64,000 nucleotides of DNA from Nocardiopsis sinuspersici. GTDB taxonomy: Bacteria; Actinomycetota; Actinomycetes; Streptosporangiales; Streptosporangiaceae. Location of the stretch: the NCBI GenBank assembly GCA_008638415.1, contig VWVT01000020.1, positions 1 to 64,000 on the forward strand, given 5' to 3'. The translations under genes and the position numbers were made by a program. Below, one piece after another: positions 44,056 through 52,488 of this stretch (the first letter of the stretch is position 1; each line of letters starts with the position of its first letter). The notes beneath the pieces are model-generated. The model saw only the letters and a program-made list of their open reading frames with translations, had not been told where the DNA came from and searched no databases.

Positions 44056-44504
44056 GCGACACCAACCCCACGTCCACCAGCCAGGAGAAGGAGCCCGCCC
44101 AGCCTGGGCCACGGGCGGATCTGCAGCATGTGGACTCGCCCTACTTCCCCCACCATCTCCTGGGCGCCGAGCAGGCCGAGGTCGACAAGCTCGTGACGTG
44201 GGTTGAGGAGTACCTGGTGCCGACCTTCGTCTACGCGGTCCGCCAGGACCAGCCCTGGTGCCCGCAGTGGATCGAGCACGACGACGCTGTCACCTTCCTG
44301 CATGCCGCGTTCCGCGCCTTCCAGGACCAGATCAACACCGAGGGCAGAAGCGGGCTGACCGGGCCCTCCACGTGGCTGCACCACCACCTGCTGCCCACGC
44401 TCAAGTACCTGCGCGACCCCCAGGGGCCCTTCAAACGGTGCGCTCGCAGCACCTCCAAGGTCGAACACCAGCTCCCCGAGCAGGCGCCGGCGGCCGCCGA
44501 GTAA
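44052..44504 (+). CDS. DUF4913-like protein
   Basis: The 150-residue protein has WCPQWIEHDDAVTFLHAAFR and STWLHHHLLPTLKYLRDPQG, then PFKRC. These WC..W..H and W..H..P..GPF..C patterns mark the DUF4913 family, found next to actinomycete conjugation genes. It overlaps the coupling-protein gene by ATGA. Function unknown; a coupling-protein accessory is a guess. Confidence 0.75.
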   Translation: MSDTNPTSTSQEKEPAQPGPRADLQHVDSPYFPHHLLGAEQAEVDKLVTWVEEYLVPTFVYAVRQDQPWCPQWIEHDDAVTFLHAAFRAFQDQINTEGRSGLTGPSTWLHHHLLPTLKYLRDPQGPFKRCARSTSKVEHQLPEQAPAAAE

Positions 44505-44513
44505 GGAGGCCAC

Positions 44514-47500
44514 GTGGACCAGCCCGAACTGGACTTCGACAACCCGCCCGCACCGGCCCCGGAACAAGCCGCCCCGCGCCGACGCCGAGGGCGCCGCTCT
44601 GGGCCGCGTCCGATCGCGGTCCCCGAGCCGCCGCCGGTGAACCCCAGCCTCTCCTTCGAGGACCAGGAACACCTGCGCGCCGGAGCGGGAACCTTCGAGG
44701 CCCCCTACATCTTCCGGTCCCCGGACGAGTACTGGATGGTGGTCGCTTCCGACCCGCGCACCGGCCGCCACGCCGCCGCACGCTTCAACGCCGACCTCGG
44801 CGACGACACCGCCCACGGCCACCGTCAGCGCGTCCAAGAACTCAAGGACATGATGGGCCTGACCGGCTACACCGCCCGGGAGCGGGCCGTGGCCCTGGCC
44901 AAGGCCTGGAAGAGGATCCACCGTGAGGTCAACGGGCCCGCACGCCCGGCCCGCCGCGCACCGCGGCGGCAGTGGCCCTACGAGCCCAAAGAGAACGGCG
45001 TCGGCGCCACGGTCACCTTCGAGGTCGACGGTGAGCAGCTCACCGGGCAGGTCTGGGCCACCTCGCCCCGGGCCCGCTCCCGCTACGTCGCCACCGACGA
45101 CCAGCGCCTGTTCCACGTCCACATCGACACCCTGACCGGGCATCGGGTCAACCCCCACACCGACCTGAACACCGCCTACAGCGAGAACGCCCCCACCGCC
45201 GTCCCCGCGCCGGCCCCGCAGGAACCCGCGGCGGCCGCCGAACCACCGGCGATGGAGAAGCCGGATCCGCTGGCCGATGAGATCCGCCCCGGCTCCAACT
45301 TCGAAGCCGTCATGCGAGCCGAGGACCTGCTGCGCCAAGGCGAGTTCCAGTTGGCCCGCGCCTACGCCCGCCGCGAGGCCAACGATCCGATCCTGGGCCC
45401 GGACCTGGACAAGGTCCAGCGCCTGCACCGCCGCCTGGACCCGGTGGAGTCCCTGCAGGCCCTGGTCGACCGGGAAGCGGGTGAGGTCTACACCCTGGCC
45501 CGGCGCGCAGGAGCCCGCACCGACGAACAGGTCCGCGCCCGCCGCCGCCAAGCCCACGAGGAGCACGTGAGCTGGCTGCTGGACGTGCTGCCGCCCGGGA
45601 GCCTCCACCAGGCCCGGGCCCGACGACTGGAGGCCGAGCTGCGCGCCGAGGACCACACCCACATCAACGACCAGATCCGCACCCTGGCACAAACAGAAGA
45701 AGCCGAGCGGGGGCCGATCCGCACCGAGCTGCTCGATGACCTCTACGCCTTGAGCCGCACCGCCCCCGCCGAGGACGTCGCCGCACTGCTGGCCCGCGCC
45801 AACCTCAACGACCCCACGGAGGCCGGGGTGCGCGAGTCCCTGCGCGCCCAGCTCACCCTGCCCGCGGCCGATGCCCCCGCCTTCGCCGACGTCATGGTCA
45901 TCGACCACGACACCCGCACCTGGCACCTGTCCCCCACCACCCCCGGCAGTGTCCGCAGCGTCCTGGCCGAGCACGGCTTCTCGGGGACCTACAGCCGCAC
46001 CGACCCCTGGCTCACCCTCACCGAAGACCTGGGCATGGAGGCCCTGCGGGAGCGCATGGGCAGCCTCTACACCACCCTGGACCAGCTCCCCGAGGCCCCG
46101 CCCCGGGCCAGCGCCACCCTGTGGCGGGCGCGCGTCAGCGCCACCCTGGACGAGCACGAGAGCGTGCGCCGCGCCCGCATGGACGAAGCCCAAGCGCGCG
46201 CCCAAGAACGCATCGGCCAGCTCATGGGCGAGGGGGAGATGCGCCAGGCCTTCGCGGTGGTGCACGAACACATCGCCGAGCTGCGCGCCAACGCCTTCCT
46301 GCCCGGGGTCCTCGAACGCTCCCCGCAGTTCGAGGACCTATACCTGGAGGTGTTCACCGAGGCCGACCGCCGCCGGGAGCTGCTCGACGTCGAACTGGCG
46401 ACCCTGCCCGACGACGAGACGACCCTGGAGCGCATGGCCGCCGAGTACCGGCGCCAGTGCCCCCACCTGGACGAGCAGACCATCGCGGAAACGGTCGGAC
46501 TGGCCCCGCCCGACATCATCAGCCTGACCGGAATCCTGCACGCCGACCAGGAAGCGCCGGCGATCGAGGCCGCGGCCGCGCCGCCGCGCACGCTGACCCG
46601 CGAGGCCCTGCGGGAGATGGACCGCCTCTCCGCCCCATCGCCCCCGAGTCCGGCCCCCACACCCGAGACGCCCTCCGTTCCCTCCCGGCAAGGAGACACT
46701 CCCGTGGCCAACGACGAGCCCTCCCTGTTCCCCGACCTGGACACCCCCACCCCTGAACCGGCGCAGAGCCCAACCCCCGCCCCGGCGGCCGCCGACGACG
46801 CCGCCCAGCAGGACACCACGCCCGAACCCGAGGCCCCGCAGGCCGACACCGCCGATGAACCTGCCCCGGCGCAGGAGAGCCCCGCACCCGAGGAGCCCGA
46901 GCCCGCGACCGAAGACGCTCCCTCCCCTGAGGAGGAGGCTCTGGCCGAACAGGAGCGCCTGGCCGCATGGGAGAGCATCGCCGACGCCGAGGACGTGGAG
47001 GAGGCTCCCGCGGCCGCCGCACCTGTACCTCCCCAGGAGGAGCCCGCCCCGGCGCCGAACCCGAACCCGGAACCGGATTCCGCAGCTCAAGAGGCATCGG
47101 AAGCGGCCGACGAATCGACCCCTGAGCCCGACCTGGACATCGAACGCGAGCGGCTGGCCGCCAACCTGGGTACCGGACCTGGCCGCCGCGCCACCATCGG
47201 GCTGACCGACGACGACACCGGCTCCGAACCCGACGGCCCCGCGCAGGCCGCCGCTGGCCGCCGCGCCACCATCTTCGTCCCCGGCGACGCCGACACCGGG
47301 CCCGCCCCCGACCCGGTGCGGGTCCAGGAGGTCGAGCGGGAAGAGCCTCCGGCCATGGAGCGCATCGACGGCCGCCAGCTCCGCGCCGCCCACTCCGCAT
47401 GGGGCGACCTGTACCGCCGCCGCGGCTGGAAAGCCGCAACCGACCGGGTCGATCCCGACGTGTACGCCAAGATGCGACGCGACTTCGAGAAGGTGCTCAA

Positions 47501-48380
47501 GCGCGGTACCGACGTCCAGCTCGTGATGCCCACCAACGACCCCGAGCGGGTGGTGGAGTTCGCCGCCATGGCCCGCGAGCACGGCTACGAGATCACCCTG
47601 GCCGCCCGCATCACCCCCGACGCCCAGCGCAAGCTCAGCCAGCTCGAGGCCCTGGACCAGCACCTGCACGCGCGCACCATCCACCAGGCGGTCCACCCCG
47701 ACCACCATCAGCGCGAAGCCCAGAACCTGGAGAAGATCCTGACTCAGGCCCACGAACAGAAGCTGGTCAACCGGATCGCCCTCTACCCCCGCGAGGGCTC
47801 CCAGCCCGCCTGGGGCACCCACCTCATCCACGACCCCGCCGCCGAGAACCCCGAGCGGGGCCGGGTATGGAGCAGCAGCGAACCCGTGCTGGCCGGGATG
47901 CGCCGCCTCCAGGGCGCCGAACTCTCCGACGGGGAGAAGTCACGGCTGCGCGAGAGCGTGGAACAACTCACCCGGCGGCTGCCTGGCACAGACCAGGTCG
48001 CCGGCGACTACGCCCACGCCCGCACGCACCTGGCCGACGGGCTCAACGACCTGCGCAGCGAACTGAAGATGCCGCCGGCCGACGAGGACCGGGCCCGCCG
48101 CGTCACTGTCCAGACCAACGAGCGGGAAGATCTTCGGCGGGAGCCCACGGCCGAGAACGGCAAGAGTGCCCCAACCCGGAACCGTGTCCGGGGAGCCCGG
48201 ACCGGGGCGGACGGTGAGGGTGCCCCAGCTCCAAGTCGTGTCCGGGGACCCCGCACCGGGGTGAGCGGCGCGGCCATCGACGGGCCCGTCCCCGAGGGCT
48301 CGCCCCACCCTGAGGGGCACACCCAGGCCCCGCCCGCACACACCGAACAGCAGCGCAGGACCATGACGCGCACCCCGTAG
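44514..48380 (+). CDS. 1288-residue transfer-operon protein with zeta-toxin-like C-terminal segment
   Basis: The N-terminal 650 residues are charged and mostly helical, with LSFEDQEHLRAGAGTFEAPY and a small beta domain near 160-215. Residues about 690-940 are Pro/Ala/Glu-rich linker. The segment at about 948-1095 (VDPDVYAKMRRDFEKVLKRG, then EFAAMAREHGYEITLAARIT and later NRIALYPREG) resembles the C-terminal half of zeta kinases. The P-loop half is absent, so kinase activity is unlikely. No HUH or other relaxase motif is visible. It ends the secretion operon before a strong terminator. Confidence 0.6.
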   Translation: MDQPELDFDNPPAPAPEQAAPRRRRGRRSGPRPIAVPEPPPVNPSLSFEDQEHLRAGAGTFEAPYIFRSPDEYWMVVASDPRTGRHAAARFNADLGDDTAHGHRQRVQELKDMMGLTGYTARERAVALAKAWKRIHREVNGPARPARRAPRRQWPYEPKENGVGATVTFEVDGEQLTGQVWATSPRARSRYVATDDQRLFHVHIDTLTGHRVNPHTDLNTAYSENAPTAVPAPAPQEPAAAAEPPAMEKPDPLADEIRPGSNFEAVMRAEDLLRQGEFQLARAYARREANDPILGPDLDKVQRLHRRLDPVESLQALVDREAGEVYTLARRAGARTDEQVRARRRQAHEEHVSWLLDVLPPGSLHQARARRLEAELRAEDHTHINDQIRTLAQTEEAERGPIRTELLDDLYALSRTAPAEDVAALLARANLNDPTEAGVRESLRAQLTLPAADAPAFADVMVIDHDTRTWHLSPTTPGSVRSVLAEHGFSGTYSRTDPWLTLTEDLGMEALRERMGSLYTTLDQLPEAPPRASATLWRARVSATLDEHESVRRARMDEAQARAQERIGQLMGEGEMRQAFAVVHEHIAELRANAFLPGVLERSPQFEDLYLEVFTEADRRRELLDVELATLPDDETTLERMAAEYRRQCPHLDEQTIAETVGLAPPDIISLTGILHADQEAPAIEAAAAPPRTLTREALREMDRLSAPSPPSPAPTPETPSVPSRQGDTPVANDEPSLFPDLDTPTPEPAQSPTPAPAAADDAAQQDTTPEPEAPQADTADEPAPAQESPAPEEPEPATEDAPSPEEEALAEQERLAAWESIADAEDVEEAPAAAAPVPPQEEPAPAPNPNPEPDSAAQEASEAADESTPEPDLDIERERLAANLGTGPGRRATIGLTDDDTGSEPDGPAQAAAGRRATIFVPGDADTGPAPDPVRVQEVEREEPPAMERIDGRQLRAAHSAWGDLYRRRGWKAATDRVDPDVYAKMRRDFEKVLKRGTDVQLVMPTNDPERVVEFAAMAREHGYEITLAARITPDAQRKLSQLEALDQHLHARTIHQAVHPDHHQREAQNLEKILTQAHEQKLVNRIALYPREGSQPAWGTHLIHDPAAENPERGRVWSSSEPVLAGMRRLQGAELSDGEKSRLRESVEQLTRRLPGTDQVAGDYAHARTHLADGLNDLRSELKMPPADEDRARRVTVQTNEREDLRREPTAENGKSAPTRNRVRGARTGADGEGAPAPSRVRGPRTGVSGAAIDGPVPEGSPHPEGHTQAPPAHTEQQRRTMTRTP

Positions 48381-48392
48381 CCAATCCCGCAC

Positions 48393-48438
48393 AGCGCGGA
48401 GGGCGCCGCCCCCACCAGGGGGCAGCACCCTCCGCGCT
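48393..48438. terminator. Terminator of the secretion operon
   Basis: AGCGCGGAGGG (48393-48403) pairs with CCCTCCGCGCT (48428-48438), with an inner CCCCC/GGGGG stem. It lies between convergent genes and probably serves both. Confidence 0.8.
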
Positions 48439-48449
48439 GATACATCACG

Positions 48450-48611
48450 TCACTGCGAGGTCTGCTCCGGGAACCACCGGTCGAACAGTTCCCCCAGGGC
48501 CTGGTGGCGCTCCTCGTCGGTCACCGGCCGATCGACACCGACCAGTTGCTGAACCCACGCCTCTCCAGCCGCACGCGCGACCTCGGAATTGGCCTGCTGC
48601 AGATCCTCCAT
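48450..48611 (-). CDS. 53-residue acidic protein after the sigma gene
   Basis: The product begins MEDLQQANSEVARAAGEAW and ends FDRWFPEQTSQ. It is helical and acidic. GGGAGGGAAG precedes the ATG. It starts 21 bp after the sigma-factor stop and is probably co-transcribed; a sigma regulator or unrelated small protein are both possible. Confidence 0.6.
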   Translation of the reverse strand: MEDLQQANSEVARAAGEAWVQQLVGVDRPVTDEERHQALGELFDRWFPEQTSQ

Positions 48612-48632
48612 TTCACTTCCCTCCCCTGCGCC

Positions 48633-49148
48633 TCACCCCGTCAGGAGCGAGCGCAGCGCCTGGACGGCGCGCGCATGGTGCTGGCGTACCGTGCCCACCT
48701 TGCGCCCGGTCCGCTCGGCGATCTCCTCATAGGTCAGGTCCTCCTGGTTGTGCAGAACGAACGCCTCGCGGTGCGAAGCGGGCAGCCGCTCCAGCGCGTT
48801 CTCCAGGTCAGCCCGAATCTCCGCGTTCAGGATCCCCCGGGCAGGGGAGCCGTCTCCCGACACGACCACGGGGATTCCCGAGTCCTCGTCGGTGACGCAC
48901 TCCTTCTTCTTCTGCTGATCCTTCAGTCGAAGGTAGCTGTTGCGCGCCGACCTGATCAGATAGGCCTCGTAGTTCTCGATCCCGCGATCCTTCTTGAGGA
49001 TATTCGCGAAGACCTCCTGCAGCACGTCCTCCGCCTCATGGTGGGGCGCGCCGAGAGAGACCAGGTATGCGTACACGCTCTGCCCGTGCTCGGTGAAGGC
49101 CTCGCGGACCTTCGCCCGGTGGTCGGACCCGTTGTGCGCGTGAGTCAC
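48633..49148 (-). CDS. ECF-type RNA polymerase sigma factor
   Basis: The 171-residue protein has sigma region 2 (GQSVYAYLVSLGAPHHEAED, then VLQEVFANILKK and YLIRSARNSYLRLKD). Region 4 follows (LERLPASHREAFVLHNQEDL, TYEEIAERTGRKVGTVRQHH). GTG 49148 is chosen for GGGAG upstream; GTG 49202 is also in frame. It is unrelated in detail to the sigma factor at 3629. No anti-sigma gene is recognisable. Confidence 0.88.
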   Translation of the reverse strand: MTHAHNGSDHRAKVREAFTEHGQSVYAYLVSLGAPHHEAEDVLQEVFANILKKDRGIENYEAYLIRSARNSYLRLKDQQKKKECVTDEDSGIPVVVSGDGSPARGILNAEIRADLENALERLPASHREAFVLHNQEDLTYEEIAERTGRKVGTVRQHHARAVQALRSLLTG

Positions 49149-49610
49149 GTTGTGCTCCCATTGGGACTTGAAATGCCCGGAACCGCCACCCGGAGGCGAC
49201 ACGTTCCCGACGGTTCAGAACCGTCGGCTCCCCACCTCTGTATGGAGAGCAGATCATTTCACAACCCAACCTTTAGCGATTTCAGGTCATGAGGCACCTG
49301 AAACCGCGCCGGGTTGACAGCGGGTTGTCCCATTTCCCCCGCTTAGAATTGTTGCCATACATCCACCTCAATTCCTTCTTGTCTTCCTGCTCGCGAAGCG
49401 AGTTCCATTTCCTATCTGCGCAAGGCTGAAAGAGAAGACCCTCTGCCTTGGTGCCGCGCGGCGGTGTAGTCCCGCGCGGAACACCTAGAAGACCCTGGAG
49501 GCCCCATCGGCGTTACAGCCGGAACATATGACGCAGCTCATATGTTCCTGGTGTCGCAGTCGACGCCTCCGCCTCTTCTTCCTCGTGCAACGACGAGGAC
49601 AGGAGGTCCA
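49149..49610. other. Intergenic stretch between divergent genes
   Basis: The stretch is comparatively AT-rich around 49260-49400. TTGACA (49314-49319) and TAGAAT (49344-49349) are present, but 24 bp apart, too far for a standard promoter. CATATG-containing repeats lie near 49526-49546 (ACATATG and CATATGT), a small palindromic pair upstream of the next gene. Confidence 0.35.
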
Positions 49611-49847
49611 GTGCAGGCCGATACCTTCCAGGTGGGCGCGGCGATCATCGCCGGGCCCGCGCTGCTCTTGGCGCGCACTTTCATCACGGCGCTCGCGCCG
49701 ATCTGGCTCGAAACGGTCCGGCTCCGCTACCGGCAGCGGCTCGCGCAGTCCCTGCCCGCGGGCAGCACCATCGACGAGCGCCCCGCCGGCGGCGGCTCGC
49801 TCCACATCGAGATCGTCCGCCCCTGGGCCGGGCTGGGCGAGAGGTGA
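49611..49847 (+). CDS. Small protein with one membrane helix
   Basis: The 78-residue product starts MQADTFQVGAAIIAGPALLL, a likely membrane helix, and has a basic middle (ETVRLRYRQRLAQ). GTG 49611 follows AGGAGG at 5-nt spacing. The frame opens at 49542 without support. Unknown function. Confidence 0.55.
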   Translation: MQADTFQVGAAIIAGPALLLARTFITALAPIWLETVRLRYRQRLAQSLPAGSTIDERPAGGGSLHIEIVRPWAGLGER

Positions 49848-50339
49848 ACCCGCAGGTGTGAGGCGATGACGACGGGTCGCGGTGATCGTCGGCCGCGGCG
49901 TCGGCGCAGGCCGCGACGAGTGCCTCCGGCGGGGAATTGGGGCTCGCGGATGGGAGGGGAAGGCAGTCGAGTGCACCTCTGCTGTGGCGGGCCCGCCACA
50001 TCCCCTCACCCGGCATCCGGTCACAACCCAGCACACCGTGCGGCGGCCCGCCAACCCCTCCCGCACACCGGGAGCTGCGGCCTCCACGGTCCGCCGCTCG
50101 TGCCTCGCGGCGACCCGCTCCCCCCGGTCACCCGGCGCGCTCCCGGGGTCGAGCCGGACTTCGTCCGGTGACAGACCACCCCACGGCGCGCTCGCCCTAC
50201 GGGCGGATGCCGGGTGAGGGGATGGAGCGAACCCGGGGTAGAAGAAACCCCCTGGAAATCAGGTAACAGATCAAGGGATTCCTCCGCTCTGGAAATCCTC
50301 GACCCGCCGACCCGGAGCGGCTCCGGCCGGGAGTCGGCA
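49848..50339. repeat. Intergenic stretch with a perfect 21-bp inverted repeat
   Basis: CATCCCCTCACCCGGCATCC plus G at 49999-50019 is the exact complement of 50204-50224. The 184 bp between the arms have no supported gene. The rest of the stretch shows nothing recognisable. Confidence 0.6.
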
Positions 50340-50684
50340 GTGTTCTCAGCCGCGAAGGACTACGCGGCGATCCTCCGCGGCCGCCAGACCGACGAGGCCC
50401 TACTCAACCGTCGGGCCACCCAGAGCGAGCCGATGCCGCTGTTCGGCATCGCCACCGCCCTGGGCCTGCACCACGAGACCGTACAGGCGGCGCGCAACGC
50501 CAGCCTCGATCGCCTCGCCCAAGGCGCCGACCCCAAATGCGAAATCCCCGACCCCGTGACCGGCGAGCACCACGGCTACGGAGCCCTCTACGACCCGAAG
50601 GCCTTCGCGCACTTCTGGCGCAGCCGCCCCGGGCAAAGGCGCAAGACCGGCCGGACGAAGAAGACCCCGAAAGAGCAGGCGTGA
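50340..50684 (+). CDS. Hypothetical small basic protein
   Basis: The 114-residue product has an HTH-like segment (MPLFGIATALGLHHETVQAA) and a basic tail (RPGQRRKTGRTKKTPKEQA). GTG 50340 follows GGGAG. It could bind DNA; no family is assigned. Confidence 0.5.
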   Translation: MFSAAKDYAAILRGRQTDEALLNRRATQSEPMPLFGIATALGLHHETVQAARNASLDRLAQGADPKCEIPDPVTGEHHGYGALYDPKAFAHFWRSRPGQRRKTGRTKKTPKEQA

Positions 50685-50724
50685 TCCACAAGTCACAGAC
50701 GGGACTATTTGATACGGTCGCTCC

Positions 50725-51027
50725 ATGAGCGCACGCCAACGCCGCTCCGAGCGCCACGAACAGATCAGCGACACCACTCTGCTGCTGCTGCGCCGATGCG
50801 GGGAGACCGTCACCGACCTGGCAGCCTCCCTCGGCCAGGACCGCACCAACATCAGCGCCAAAGTCCACGGCAACAGGCTGTGGACCGTGGACGACCTCGA
50901 CCGCATCGCCGTCCACTTCGGCATCTCGCTACTGGAGCTACTCTCGGGCACCCAAGTCGCCCTGGACGCCCTGCCCCACGAGCGCCACGCCGCCACCGCG
51001 CGCCAGGCCGCACTGCCCGCCGCATGA
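50725..51027 (+). CDS. XRE-family HTH regulator
   Basis: The 100-residue protein has a Cro/C1-type helix-turn-helix (ETVTDLAASLGQDRTNISAK, VHGNRLWTVDDLDRIAVHFG). No ribosome site is visible. TTTGATAC lies about 15 bp upstream of the ATG, so the message could be leaderless. It may control the two small genes that follow. Confidence 0.75.
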   Translation: MSARQRRSERHEQISDTTLLLLRRCGETVTDLAASLGQDRTNISAKVHGNRLWTVDDLDRIAVHFGISLLELLSGTQVALDALPHERHAATARQAALPAA

Positions 51028-51041
51028 CCAAGGAGGACCCC

Positions 51042-51236
51042 GTGCAGAACCACGCTTCCGGCGCCGGACTCGAGTCCGGCCTGGATGAGCACGTCCAGCG
51101 GGCACTAGAGCGCGCCCACACCGACCTTCCGCCGGAGGGCGTCACCGTCCAAGCCTCTGACGAGGCGACCATGCGCGAGGAGCTGCTCGCGGTGCTGCTC
51201 GACGACGCCGAGCACCACCGGGGGCACGCCGCGTGA
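51042..51236 (+). CDS. Small acidic protein, possible antitoxin
   Basis: The 64-residue product is acidic and helical (ESGLDEHVQRALERAHTDLP, TMREELLAVLLDDAEHHRG). GTG 51042 follows AAGGAGG. Its stop overlaps the next start (GTGA). Size and coupling suit an antitoxin; there is no motif proof. Confidence 0.5.
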   Translation: MQNHASGAGLESGLDEHVQRALERAHTDLPPEGVTVQASDEATMREELLAVLLDDAEHHRGHAA

Positions 51237-51481
51237 AACGACGCGACATCACCCTGTCCGACGCCATCCGCGACCAGATGGCCGCACTGCCGCCCCGGGT
51301 GCGCATCCGCGCGGGCGAGGCCCTGCTCGCCCTGGCGGCCGCCGACGACCCCGACGTGCTCGCCCAGCCCCACCCCGACTACGACGATGAGTTCGTGCGG
51401 CGCATGAGCGGACTCGGCTACAACATGACGCTGCTCGTCTACAGCCACCGCGTGGTTGCTCTGGACGTGCGCTCCGACTGA
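51233..51481 (+). CDS. Small basic protein, possible toxin partner
   Basis: The 82-residue product has a helix (SDAIRDQMAALPPRVRIRAG) and a strand-rich end (YNMTLLVYSHRVVALDVRSD) that recalls the last strands of RelE/ParE folds. The resemblance is weak. It is coupled to the acidic gene and followed by a terminator. Confidence 0.5.
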   Translation: MKRRDITLSDAIRDQMAALPPRVRIRAGEALLALAAADDPDVLAQPHPDYDDEFVRRMSGLGYNMTLLVYSHRVVALDVRSD

Positions 51482-51494
51482 CCCGCCCAGCGCG

Positions 51495-51521
51495 ACGGCC
51501 CCTCTCCGGAGGGGCCGTTTT
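51495..51521 (+). terminator. Intrinsic terminator
   Basis: ACGGCCCCTC (51495-51504) pairs with GAGGGGCCGT (51509-51518), followed by TTTTCGTT. It ends the XRE gene cluster. Confidence 0.85.
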
Positions 51522-51626
51522 CGTTGAGGCGCCCAGGCCCGGAACCGTTACCGCGGTGATCCGCCCCCTCGGGCTGGCCCCACGGGTGGCCGGCGCGCGC
51601 TGCGCACCGGCGACAGCCGCGCCGGG

Positions 51627-52157
51627 TCAGGGGCAGTAGTGCAGCGGCCCCTCCTCCACCCTGCTGATCACGATCAGCGAGGTCATCCCCGGGAAGTGTG
51701 TGGAGCAGCACGAGCACACCGACATCACCAGGTCGTCGGCGGCCAGCGACGCGGCCGCCGTGGCGAAGTCCTCGGCGGCGACCTCACTGTAGGGCTCCAA
51801 GGTCAGCGCGACCCGCTCGCGATCGCGTATCCAGCTCCGCCCGTGGTCGACCATGCCACCCGTGGTGTGGCCGCCCCCGAAGTCGTAGCAGATGCCCCCC
51901 AGGTTGTTCCGCTCCTTCTCGCGACGCCGGTGCAGGTGCCCGCGCGAGTCACGCAGATAGCAGGGGCAGCGCCACTCGGGCGAGACCTTGATGCCGTGCT
52001 TGGCGAGCCGCTCGAGTCGCTGCTGGGCCATGGCAGCGGCCACCACCCGCTTCAGAAGGTCGGCGTCGCCGATCTCCTCCAGCGCCTGGAGCGGCCTCAA
52101 GAGTTCGGGGTACTGCTTGGGATCGAAAAACCGGCGAAGCAAGCTGAGGTCGTTCAT
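51627..52157 (-). CDS. Cysteine-containing hypothetical protein
   Basis: The 176-residue product starts MNDLSLLRRFFDPKQYPELL. It has CPCYLRDSRGHLHRRREKE in the middle and VCSCCSTHFPG near the end, which may form a metal site. The frame opens at 52268, but ATG 52157 is a better start. I recognise no family. Confidence 0.55.
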   Translation of the reverse strand: MNDLSLLRRFFDPKQYPELLRPLQALEEIGDADLLKRVVAAAMAQQRLERLAKHGIKVSPEWRCPCYLRDSRGHLHRRREKERNNLGGICYDFGGGHTTGGMVDHGRSWIRDRERVALTLEPYSEVAAEDFATAAASLAADDLVMSVCSCCSTHFPGMTSLIVISRVEEGPLHYCP

Positions 52158-52488
52158 GGGCCCATCGTGCAGCTCCTCTCTCGCCCGCGGGGCCGGAATC
52201 GAAGAGTTCCCCACGCAGACTCCCGCAGGCGGCCTTCTCAGGCCTGCGGCGAGAGTGCGCGGGAGCATGCCAGCGCATCACGGGCGCTCTCCAGTGCGAC
52301 TCAGGGGTCGTGGAGTCGGTGTTGGTGTCCGCTCGAAGGCGGCCATGGTAGCTCTAAGGGGTCCGCGCAAGGGCCTCTGTTGAGCGCAGTGAAGTTGGCA
52401 GTGGTCAGCACAGCGGGGATGTCAGCCTTCAGTGTTCTGTCTTCTGCCCTGATCAGTGTGGTTCTGTGATCGTCGAGTGAGGTAGAAA
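52158..52488. other. Intergenic stretch containing half of a repeated element
   Basis: No gene is supported. 52379-52426 matches the right half of the inverted-repeat elements at 56383 and 58478 (GTTGA-n-CGCAGTGAAG, GGCAGTGGT, GGGGATGTCAG). The left half is missing here. Confidence 0.6.
52379..52426. repeat. Element E3, half copy of the foldback repeat
   Basis: It aligns with the right half of E1 over about 48 bp at high identity, ending GGGGATGTCAGC. It lies 63 bp past the methylase-fusion stop. The left terminal repeat is absent. Confidence 0.7.

Noticed and set aside
43737..46271. An 844-codon open frame on the minus strand
   Set aside because: It lies opposite the coupling-protein, DUF4913-like and large transfer genes, is made of Gly/Val/Arg-rich low-complexity sequence and has no domain. 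It is a GC-rich shadow.
46338..47831. A 497-codon minus-strand frame
   Set aside because: It mirrors the Pro/Ala-rich linker of the 1288-residue protein and shows no recognisable fold.
44514..48380. Relaxase function for the 1288-residue protein
   Set aside because: No HUH triad or relaxase tyrosine motif is visible; size and operon position alone are not enough.
49314..49349. TTGACA and TAGAAT as a promoter
   Set aside because: The spacing is 24 bp, too long for a standard sigma-70 promoter.
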